Made by a program: the position numbers and the translations under genes | The notes under the pieces: generated by a model | What the model saw: the letters and a program-made list of their open reading frames with translations, nothing else | Database searches by the model: none | Told to the model about the DNA's origin: nothing | Assembly (NCBI RefSeq): GCF_003576645.1 | Contig: NC_044923.1 | Span: 10,878,809-10,942,808 of the forward strand | Direction: 5' to 3' | Source: Ipomoea triloba | Lineage: Eukaryota > Streptophyta > Magnoliopsida > Solanales > Convolvulaceae | DNA length: 64,000 nt | Part shown: positions 55,225 through 64,000 of the stretch, piece by piece | Numbering within the stretch: position 1 is the stretch's first letter | How the letters are laid out: each line of letters starts with the position of its first letter

Positions 55225-56840
55225 CCCTCATACCAACCATCAAACCCAAAGTTAGTTCACCGAGGCAAAAGCCCAAACACAGAGGCAAATGATGCCCAAT
55301 CACAGAGGCAAGGAATGCCCAATCACAGAGGCAAGGAATGCCCAATCACAGAGGCAATGAATGCCCAATCATAGAGGCAATGAATACCCAAACCACAGAG
55401 GCAAATGGTGCCCAAACATAGAGGCAAGGAATGCCCAATCACAGAGGCAATAATGCCCACAATTAGTTCACCCTCAACAGCCCAAATGATACTCAAAGAT
55501 TCACATTTCCACATCCAACCCCATACTCAACCCCAAAGATCATCCACCAACAGTGTTCATCACAGATTATGAGCACAACCAACTCCCAGAGAATATAATC
55601 AAGGATTCAACCAACCAATAGACTCACATAATGGACCAAGAGATATGAATAAATACTCTAGAATCATGGTAAAATACTCAACAAAATATCCCAACAAAAT
55701 CCAGAATCAAAGATGGAACAACCAGACAACAGATCACAAAACAACTCACTGAACCAGAGTTCCGATTGACCTAGCGGAACTCCCTGACGGAACCCCTAGC
55801 TCTGCCGCACTCCTCCGCAAGAAGGAGGCGGACCCCTCCGGCGGAAGGCTCTCTTCCGCCACCCTTCACCGCTATACTCTTGCGGAAGACTCCAGCGGGA
55901 CACATTATATCGCTGGGGTACTAAACCCACTGCTCAGCTCACAGACTCAGGTCAGAATACGCAATATTCATTCCAGAATGCAAAAATAGGATCAGATTGT
56001 CTAGATTACATCTCCTAGAAGCCAAATAAACATGGAATCCATACCAACAAATGTTCATAAACATCAAGATGCAAAGGATCAAGAACACAAGTTCACAAAT
56101 CCATCAAAATAACTCACAGACCAACAAAGAATAGGCTAAGCAGCAAAGATTTCCACAGGATTCCAATACACCAAATAATATTCATAGATCAAGAGTGTAA
56201 AATAGGTTTTAGTGGACATGATGGTTACCTCTTGTAGCACACTTCAAACCAAGCCAACTCTTTGTCCTTAACAAGCCACTCCCACCCACTTGATCATCTT
56301 TTTCCCAAAGAAAGATCCCAAAAGAACACCATAAGAATCTTAAAAAAAGATCATAAAAAAGAGATGATGCAATGCATATTCCTAAAGATAATCACTTACC
56401 CAAGCCTTAGAAATCCTAAAGGAGCAATCTTGGTCTTGGATCTTGAAGAAGATAGGATAATGTATATTGTAGGGTTCTTAGTAGTGATAATGGTAGGAAG
56501 GAAATGTTTGCAGGGAATGAAAAAGAGTAGGAAGGGTTATTACAAGCCCTTTTTATATGGATAGGTAAAAACATTACATACATAGTTTATATTAGGGTAA
56601 GTAGATTAAATAATGGTGCCTTATAAGAATGTGTCTTACATTATTTATTACATTACTAGTTAGTAGGAAATTAATCCTTCAAGAATAAATAAATTGGGTC
56701 ATTACAAAATATTCTTACTTATAAGAATTATAAGGATCCAATTTAAAGAAATCCCTTATAAGAATTAACTCAAGAATTTAAATTATCCGGTAGAAATAAT
56801 TACCGGTCTCAAGGCTTGAATGAAATTACGGGGTGTTACA
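55225..56840 (-). mobile_element. M-family solo LTR, right part
   Basis: Continues 39908-40697 and ends GGGGTGTTACA. It contains a minisatellite of CCAATCACAGAGGCAAGGAATG units (55255-55460). It is flanked by TGCCC. Confidence 0.8.
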
Positions 56841-56845
56841 TGCCC

Positions 56846-58341
56846 ATTACCACAGAGGCAAAAGCTCACAATTAGTTACACAAATGCAAATATTGCCCAC
56901 AGTTAGCTCACCCTCAACAATCCAAAAGATACTCAGTGATTCACAACTCCACATCCAACCTCAGACTCAATCCCCAAAGATTATCCACCAACAGTGTTCA
57001 TCTCAGATCATGAACACAACATATACTAAGAAAATATAACCAAGGATTCAACCAACCAATAGACCAAGAGAATGAATTAAAAGACAGGAATAAATATTCA
57101 AGAACCAAGGTGAAGTACTCAACAAAATATCCAAACAAGTTCCAGAATAAGAGATGAATCAACAAGACCAACAGATCGCAAAACAAGCTACTGGAAACAG
57201 AACCAGGATAGACCTTGCGGAGCATTCTCATGGAACACCATGTTCCGGCGACCTATTCCACCAACACTAACGGAACGCCCTCACGGAGCTACCCCTCCGC
57301 CGGACTCTTCCTCTAGTTCTAACAGAACACACCCACGGAACACCATGTTCCGCCAAACCCTTCCACTAGTGTTCTTACGAAACATTCCAACGGGACACAT
57401 TATACCATTGAAACACACCGCAATGACAACTCCAACGCACAGAATCCAGACTTAGAACATAATACAAAATACTCACTTCCAGAATACAAAAATATGATCA
57501 GATTGCCCAGATTTCACATCTCAGAAGCCAAATAAACATGGAATCCGTAACAATAAATGCTCATACTCATCAAGATGCAAAGGATCAAGAACACAAGTTC
57601 AATAACCCATCAAAATAGATCACAGATCATCAAGAACAAAGGCTAAACTAAGAAATTTCCACAGGATTCCAAATCACCAAGTATTATACATTGATCAAGA
57701 GTGTAAAATAGGTTTTAGTGAGACATGATGGTTACCTCTTGTAGCACAACTTCAAACCAAGCAAACACCTTCCTCTTCACAAGCCACTCCCACCCACTTG
57801 ATCATCTTTTCCCAAAGAAAGATCCCAAAAGAACATTATAAGAACTTATAAAAAGATCATGAAAATGAGATGATACAAGGCATATTCCTAAAGAAAAACA
57901 CTTACCCAAGCCCTAGAAATCCTAAAGGAGCAATCTTTGTCTTAAATCATGGAGGATAGAAGATAGTGTATATTGTAGGGTTCGTAGGAATGATAGGGTA
58001 GGAAGAGTTATTTTGTAGGAGAATGAAAAGGGTAGGAATAATTAACACAAACTCTTTTATATGGATAGGAAGATAATTACATACATAGTGTATATATTAT
58101 AATAGGGTAACTAGAATAAATAATGGGCGCTTATAAAGAATGGGTCTTGCATTATTCAATACAATACTAGTAAGTATGAAATTGGTACTTCAAAAATAAA
58201 TAAATTGGGCCATTACAAAATATTTTTACTTATAAGAATTATAAGGATCCAATTTAAAAAAATCTCTTATAGGAATTAAATCAAGAATTGGGCTTTAGAA
58301 TAAATAATTAATTCCGGAATAAGAAATACATACATATATAT

Positions 58342-58435
<94 letters not shown>

Positions 58436-58589
58436 NNNNNNNNNNNNNNNNNNNNNNNNNNNNNNNNNNNNNNNNNNNNNNNNNNNNNNNNNNNNNNNNN
58501 NNNNNNNNNNNNNNNNNNNNNNNNNNNNNNNNNNNNNNNNNNNNNNNNNNNNNNNNNNNNNNNNNNNNNNNNNNNNNNNNNNNNNNNNN

Positions 58590-58657
<68 letters not shown>

Positions 58658-58749
58658 ATTAGAAGAACGAAGCCCAATTAAATCAAATAAATTACACGGT
58701 AGAAATAATTACCGGTCTCAAGGCTTGAACGAAAATACAGGGTGTTACA
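56846..58749 (-). repeat. 5' LTR of element M, right part
   Basis: Continues 38952-39907 and closely matches 34420-36047. It ends GGTGTTACA at 58749. Right flank CCCTA is Athila-like sequence and does not match the left flank of the other LTR (GGTTG), so one end of M is rearranged or mis-joined. Confidence 0.7.
58341..58654. repeat. (TA)n / (TACA)n microsatellite with gap
   Basis: TACA repeats followed by a long TA run, broken by 154 N (58436-58589). The other LTR copy has only about eight TA units at 35913-35928, so the array expanded after the LTRs diverged. Open frames of Tyr-Ile repeats across it are not genes. Confidence 0.9.
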
Positions 58750-59132
58750 CCCTACCCTCACTTATTTTTATGTAAAGAGGCTTTGGCGTATGGTCGGAAA
58801 TTTGACTAGTGTGTGCACATCGTTCCCACTAGTGGGATCGGCTATTAGGTCCCTACAAAATAAGATGTGAATTCCAATTGTTTGCATGTTTGAAAGGTGT
58901 GAATGCAATTTTCCTTGTTACAAAAATGACCTTTTGAGACTTTTACTTCCTTAGCATATTTCTTATATTTGGTTGGCATAAATTTAGTAGTCTTGGTGGA
59001 TAGTGTTCTAAACACCCACACATCACCTGATTGATCAACCGATAAGAGTACATACTATTCCTGGTGCTTAAGTGATTAGAGTTTAGATAGTATGCTTGCT
59101 TGAGAACAAGTAAGGTTTAAGTGTGGAAACTT
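58750..59132 (+). other. 3' internal end and polypurine tract of an Athila-like element
   Basis: Resembles 12395-12794 and 62617-62890 (CCCTACCCTCACTTATTTTTAT, GCACATCGTTCCCACTAGTGG). AAGTGTGGAAACTT (59119-59132) precedes the LTR. Confidence 0.7.
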
Positions 59133-60417
59133 TGATAAGCACCAAGAATAGTCTAATTTAAGGGTAAAAAATAAGATAAATTAGGGAAGTTTTGTCACCC
59201 AATCATAACAATTTCATGCATTAAGACTCATATGTGATAAAAAATCTCTAACTCAACTTTAGAGAATGTTTTGAAGTTAACTCCGCATATCGGAAGAGGA
59301 TTCGAGGCTAAATCAGAGAGAAAAGCGATGAAGCCACCGAGCAGGAACCGTCCACGCAGCTAACACGTGTGTGGGTGGCGTGGATCAATTCTAGTAGCTA
59401 TCCACGCCCCCATTCACGTGTGGAGGTGGCGTGATCAGGCCACAGGGGCCATTTCGGGATTTTTGACTTCGTATTGCCTATTTAAACCCTTTTTCCTGAA
59501 ATTTGGAGGAGAGCCCTAGCGAAGAGTAGTCTTTAGATCTGAAGTTTTCTTTGTTTTCTCCCCTCCTGGGGAAAACTCTATTTCCTTATATTTGATAGCA
59601 AGAAACCATGGGAGAAGGGTAGAAGATTGAGGGCAAATATGTAATAGAATCCATTCTCTATGGATGGTAACTCTTCTTTTCACTATCTATATTGATTTCA
59701 TTTTTGTTGCCGTTAAATCTTCTATTGCTTTTTCTTGTTTCTTTATTTTTATGTTTGCTTAGAGTACATAGGGGATTGGTGGCCCCAAAACTAGGTATGT
59801 GGTTGAATTGTTGATGAAATTGCTTTAAAAATGTGAGCTTTAGTTTTTAGATTTAAATGCTTGTGTGGTTGATGTTTTATGTGCTTTGTGCCTAAGGGTG
59901 GCCACATTAGGTAGCAAACCCTGTGAAAGTGAGTGGGTGCGCGATAGCGGCCTCTCACGAGTCCAACTCATCCACATCCCTGCCCTTAGTCCAAAAGGAA
60001 GAGGCTTAGGAGGAGTGGTAGACAAGGTGTTCGATGAAATGCCCTAACCGAATGAGGATGTGGGAGTCCGAGTGTGACATGACTCGGTGAAGTGCCGTGA
60101 ACTCCCTAGACTAATCTAAATCACTTGTTTGCAAAACCACTAGGATATTAAACCACATATGCTAGTCACGAGCCCCAATCTCCATTTCATCTTTTATTGA
60201 ACCTACCTATTCCAACCTTCAACTTTAGTACAAATGACCTTAAGCCTTAGTCATTCACGTTACTCTTTTCCTTCAACCTCCTAAATGCCAACATTAACTC
60301 AACTCCAAATCTGCCTTCCTTGAGAGATCAACACTCGGGGAGTCTTGACTCTTCGTTTTAACACATTCCATATCCGACATAACCTCACTACGAAATAACT
60401 CAACCAACAAGTGTGCA
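59133..60417 (+). repeat. LTR of an Athila-like element
   Basis: From TGATAAGCACC to about GTGTGCA, about 1285 bp. A diverged relative of the solo LTR at 10912 with the same order of landmarks. The right border is estimated. No primer site follows, so this is a 3' LTR or its remnant. Confidence 0.65.
59355..59486 (+). promoter_or_regulatory. Hairpin plus TATA module
   Basis: AACACGTGTGTGG, GGCGTGGAT...ATCCACGCC arms and TTCACGTGTGG (59413-59423), then TATTTAAA at 59479-59486. The order and roughly 56-bp spacing match the modules at 1326 and 11193, although the palindrome core has changed from CGCG to CG. Confidence 0.45.
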
Positions 60418-60450
60418 ACCCCTAATTTGAGAAAGATAATGTAAGTGATC
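60418..60450 (+). other. Athila-like internal sequence, left of CACTA insertion
   Basis: TAATTTGAGAAAGATAA matches 10646-10662 in element A. The sequence resumes after the CACTA element with AGCCTAGAATTGAAC. Confidence 0.6.
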
Positions 60451-60544
60451 CACTACTACAAAAAACAATTTTAACGTCGGTTTTTTTAGACATACAACGT
60501 CGGTTTTTTTTCGACGTTGTTCTGGCCGACGTAGTAAATAAATG

Positions 60545-60760
60545 ATACGACGTCGGTTTTTTAAAACCGACATCGTATGTTTTTAAAAAAAAAAAATATA
60601 CAACGTCGGTTTTTTAAAAAAACTGACGTTGTATCTCTTAAAATATAAAAAAAAATGGAGATATAACGTCGGTTTTTCATAAAAACCGACGCCATATCTC
60701 TTTTTTTTTAAAAAAAAAGAGAGATATAACGTCGGTCTTTTAAAAGAACCGACGTTGTAA
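60545..60760. repeat. Left subterminal hairpin array of the CACTA element
   Basis: Four hairpins of type TACGACGTCGG-(T/A)n-CCGACGTCGTA at about 60547, 60598, 60659 and 60721. Arms vary (for example CATCGT, GTTGTA, GCCATATC) but the core ACGTCGG is kept. Confidence 0.75.
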
Positions 60761-61055
60761 GTCTTAGAATTAAAAAAAAAAATAAAAAAATCAGAGACTG
60801 ACCGTGATATCAATGATTCAGATCCAAAACATGAGAGAACCAAAATGAAGGCAGCAATACAACACAACAACAAGAAATAAAACCAAAAAACAAAATCCAA
60901 TGGAATATTATAAATCTTATGAACTGAGCTAATTAGAAAAAACAAAATCCAATGGAGATCAGCGAAGGTTGAAATAAACACAGAAATAAAACCAAAAACC
61001 AAAAACGATTATCGAGGAAGGTTGTTGCCGTTGAAGCCATCACGTACCTACTACA

Positions 61056-61295
61056 ATGGAGATGAGGAAGATTGCCTGCGCCACCGTTGTCGCCGCTGTT
61101 GTCACCGCCGCCTCCATGAGCGTGGCCATGGCTTCTAAGGCTACCACCACCGCCCCTGCTGCCGCTGCCAATGCACCAAGCCCTGCTGCCGCAGCAAGCG
61201 ATGCCATCGCTGGCTTGTCTGCCGTCGGATCCCTGCTCGAGGCTTCTCTCTTCGATCTCCTTCATTGCTGCCGTCGGATCCCTGCTCAAAACTAA
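61056..61295 (+). pseudogene. AG-peptide-like ORF carried in the CACTA element
   Basis: 79 codons. The N-terminus (MEMRKIACATVVAAVV, then TAASMSVAMA) is a signal peptide much like that of AGP23-type arabinogalactan peptides. It is followed by Ala/Pro/Ser/Thr-rich sequence with AP, SP and TA steps (TTTAPAAAANAPSPAAAA), then SAVGSLLEASL, resembling the GPI-signal region. The usual hydrophobic end is replaced by FDLLHCCRRIPAQN. CTGCCGTCGGATCCCTGCTC occurs twice (61219, 61269), so the end was probably altered by duplication. AG peptides are cell-surface proteoglycans. This looks like a captured gene fragment; expression is unknown. Confidence 0.6.
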
Positions 61296-61545
61296 GCCAC
61301 AGAAGACAAAATGTACGGCAGTGGCGAAGGGAAGTGAATGGGTAAGGAGAAGAAGAAGATAGGAGGTGGCGACAGCGAGGTACAGCTACGGAGGAGAGAA
61401 GAAAAGTAGAAGGGGGCTGTAGGGCGGCGGGTTACGTTAGTGAAGAAGGGAAGTGAAGAAGTTAAGAAGAGAAGGTGGTCATCCAGTATTTAAAACGGAG
61501 GGACATATCTACTTACTTTTTTTTTTTGTTTTTTTAAATAATAGA

Positions 61546-62090
61546 CCTACGACGTCGGTTATAAAAACCGACGTCGTAGGTGTTTTATAATGTTTTTTTA
61601 AAATTCATTTAGAATTTTAGATATAGTTATTAAAAGAATTTTTTATAAGAATTTTAAAATTCAATATCTTATTACAACGCTAATAATAATAAAAATTAAA
61701 AAATTAGTTGTAGGATACGACGTCGTTTTTATAAAAAATCGATGTCGTATATGGTATTTATTTTTTATTTATTCATTTACGATGTCGGTTTTTATAAAAA
61801 ACCGACATTAAAAGTGTTTTAAAAAAATCATAAATTAAACCTACGACGTCGGTTATTAAATAACCGACGTCGTATGTTATTTTCATTTTTTATTTTTTTG
61901 TTTAGTAAGACATACGGCGTTGGTTAATTAAATAACCGACGTCGTATATTATTATCATTTTTTAATTATTTTCTCGTAAGACATACGACGTCGGTTGTTT
62001 AAATAACCGACGTCGTATGTTATTATCATTTTTTATTTTTTTATTCTTGATTTACAATGTCGGTTGTTTATAAACAACCGACGTTATATG
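61546..62090. repeat. Right subterminal hairpin array of the CACTA element
   Basis: Seven hairpins at 61546-61580, 61715-61750, 61779-61809, 61842-61874, 61912-61947, 61981-62020 and about 62053-62088, the last five spaced about 63-71 bp. Inner stems differ but stay paired: GGTTATTAAATAACC, GGTTGTTTAAATAACC, GGTTGTTTATAAACAACC. Confidence 0.8.
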
Positions 62091-62165
62091 GTTTTCAAAA
62101 TTTTATTTAACTTTTAAAAAACCGACGTTATATGTCCGACGTTATATGTTGTTTCTGTAGTAGTG

Positions 62166-62902
62166 TGAAGCCTAGAATTGAACAAATTATGGTACGGCTT
62201 GGGGCAAAAGGTGAGCCTAGTGGTGAGCATAGAGTGAAAAATCCCTTAATCCCATGAAAAAGGCATGGGGATTGCATGCAGAAAAGTATAAAAGGCAAAA
62301 GACCAATCTTAGAGATAAGAACCGAGGTAAGCGATTTCGCTAGGATGTGGGCAACCATTGCACTGATCTTCAAACAAGCGTAGAGCTCTACGTGAAGTCG
62401 GTTGTCCACTCGGAATGATCCTAGGAGATGAGAAAATAGAGAGGAGGTGAGAAAATAGAGAGGAGGTGAGTCGCTTCGCTTGGATTCGGTTACCCATTGC
62501 ACTGTCTTCGAAAAAGCACGGGGCTGCATGTGAAGTTGGGTCACCCGATAGCGTTATACTAGGAAATGAGAAGAAAGAGTGACCGCCCAAGCCACTGGCG
62601 GTGAGCGGTCCATGCCCTACCCTCACTTATTTTTATACGTAGGCTTTGGAGTAAGGGTGGCAGATTGATTAGGGTGTGTACATCGTTCCCACTAGGGGGC
62701 TCGGCTTGAAGGTCTTCGCACAATGAGAGGTGAGTCAAAATTTTGGATTGCATGCTTGGTATTGTGAAATAATGATGTTGATTTGTCTAAAACGTGACCT
62801 TGGGGGTTTTGCTTTGTTTGAATATTCATAGAAGTGTATGGCACATATTTATCATCCCTTGTAGATATTGTGAAGGATTTCATACCCTTTTTGGTAGGTT
62901 GC
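62166..62902 (+). other. Athila-like 3' non-coding region with hairpin units
   Basis: Continues the sequence left of the CACTA element and matches 10675-12500 of A. Hairpin palindromes: CGTAGAGCTCTACG at 62379-62392 and a decayed CACGGGGCTGCATG at 62517-62530. GAGAAAATAGAGAGGAGGT is repeated twice at 62430-62468. No genes. Confidence 0.65.
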
Positions 62903-64000
62903 TGTGACACCCCCAACCTCACACCGGCTGAGATAGCTAAAGCTTAACACAACAGCTGCCAATCTCAACCATCAAACGAAAACATAGCGGAAGCGATTTA
63001 AAACCTAAGGGGCATCATGCCACATCTAGGTATAACACAGCCTAGATGCACAGGCTAATCATAAAACGGACTAAGCTGTCATAGATATAAACCAAGATAA
63101 AATTCTCAAAACATAATCCACAATCATCGAAAGTACTCAAACCACTAATCCAGAGTATACTAATAATATCTCAAGGCACACAGGCCAAAACCAAAGTCTA
63201 AACAAGGTAAACTAAGGCTAAACATCCTCATAAGGAAAGCTCTAGCGCGCTCTCGCATAACTACTCCATACCTGGAAAACACACAAAGAACCATTAGCAA
63301 AAGAATGCTAAGCAACCACCATTCACACCCGCAAGGAGATATAGATATACATAAGCTTGTAAATAGGTTTACACACCCATATAGAATATAAACACCAACG
63401 AACTGTTCAGTAGTTGAAAACGATACTCAACAATAATAAGCTGAACGAATCACAAACCAAGACTCAGTCAAACAAAGCCAATAGCCAACAACAAAGCATA
63501 ATGCAATAACGAACCATAACCGAGATCCATAAGGTATCGACCGAATTAGCATAAAGAGCTCATAAAACGGACCAAGAAGGAACCCCAACTCCAACCTCCA
63601 AACCAAGTCAACCCAACCACCAAACCAAGTCAAACCACATAGTCAGAAGTCAGGAGTCAAGAGTCAATCCCGGAAAAACCGGTACACAGGGGTGACCAAC
63701 CCAAAGTCAGTGGTCAAGAGCCAAACCCGGAAAACCGGTACACAGGGGTGATGAGCCCAATCACAGGGACCGAAGTCCAATCACAGGGACCGAAGTCCAA
63801 TCACAGGGACCGACAGTCCAATCACAGGGACCGAAGTCCAATCACAGGGGTAATCAACCCAATCACAGGGACCGAAGTCCAAAGTCAGAAGTCAATAGTA
63901 GCACAGTCAATAGTAGCACAGTCAATAGTAGCCAACAACCACCAACAACCTCAACCAAACCACCATCACAACCTCATACTCCAACATCACTCAAAGCAAC
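62903..64000 (-). repeat. M-family LTR, third member (cut by window end)
   Basis: Starts TGTGACACCCCCAACC on the + strand. It follows the M LTR order (GCGGAAGCGATTTAAAAC, CACATCTAGGTA, ACCAACGAACTGTTC) but is clearly diverged. Its minisatellite is of another type, TCCAATCACAGGGACCGAAG (63754-63880), followed by AGTCAATAGTAGCAC repeats. Confidence 0.75.

Larger units (their letters stand above)
60451..62165. mobile_element. Non-autonomous CACTA element
   Basis: 1715 bp from CACTACTACAAAAAAC to GTTTCTGTAGTAGTG, inverted CACTA ends as in the En/Spm superfamily. Flanking 3-bp sequences (ATC, TGA) do not match cleanly. The outer parts carry about eleven inverted pairs of ACGTCGG...CCGACGT, which look like subterminal binding repeats. 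There is no transposase. The middle (about 60800-61480) is GC-richer and holds the ORF at 61056. Confidence 0.8.

Noticed and set aside
55255..55460. 42-bp artefact in the minisatellite
   Set aside because: Unit lengths here are about 21-35 bp and vary between units, so these are ordinary minisatellite repeats.
58276..58677. Tyr-Ile repeat ORFs
   Set aside because: They are translations of the TA microsatellite and run through 154 N.
61056..61289. Gly/Ser-rich - strand ORF over the AG-peptide-like ORF
   Set aside because: It is the antisense of an Ala/Pro-rich coding sequence; the + strand has the signal peptide and family-like layout.

Overview
This is a eudicot-type plant nuclear window made almost entirely of nested transposable elements around one host gene. 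The host gene is a NAC transcription factor resembling the NAC083/VNI2 type, in three exons (469-631, 22308-22564, 22636-22854). Its first intron holds a 21.6-kb block of LTR retrotransposons (633-22214). The rest of the window is gene-poor and AT-rich. I cannot name the species.

Layout. (1) 633-22214: element A, an Athila-like Ty3 element on the + strand (1088-14194) with gag-protease, a decayed second ORF and no reverse transcriptase, carrying a solo LTR (10912-12181). It is joined to element E on the - strand (14195-22214), a non-autonomous relative that encodes one Tyr-rich/acidic zinc-knuckle protein. Both use a tRNA-Asp primer site. (2) 22855-28181: diverged repeats, a copia solo LTR, and a PIF/Harbinger-like element inside a 136-bp tandem array. 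(3) 28182-32888: a 4.7-kb Ty3 element with 371-bp LTRs and a CGGAC target duplication, inserted in a LINE ORF2 remnant. (4) 33444-58749: a - strand element (M) with long LTRs (TGTAACACC...). Its right-hand LTR is interrupted by a solo LTR of the same family (target duplication TGCCC), which is itself interrupted by a SIRE-type copia element (40698-55219, target duplication ACTAT). The copia element has gag, RT/RNase H, a small ORF and an envelope-position ORF. (5) 58750-64000: Athila-like 3' sequences, an LTR, a CACTA element (60451-62165) carrying a sequence like an arabinogalactan-peptide gene, and one more M-type LTR.

Assembly caution. The sequence carries clear assembly signatures. There are N runs and single Ns, three large duplications of contig ends, and six zones in which adjacent sequence is repeated with a period of exactly 42 bp whatever the sequence. 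Twenty-four such extra units (about 1 kb) fall in four unrelated sequence contexts. They fit unitigs concatenated without trimming a k-1 overlap, so element lengths and some protein repeats are inflated.

Most interesting biology: (a) the insertion sits exactly at the NAC 5' splice site and its terminal TG rebuilds a GT donor; (b) a repeated hairpin with compensatory base changes lies in the 3' non-coding region of the Athila-like elements; (c) a 10-bp motif, TTCGAGAGGT, is scattered through the SIRE-type element and read in two frames; (d) the CACTA element carries an AG-peptide-like ORF between arrays of ACGTCGG hairpins; (e) a hairpin/TATA promoter module is shared by several LTRs and has an internal copy before ORF2 of A.
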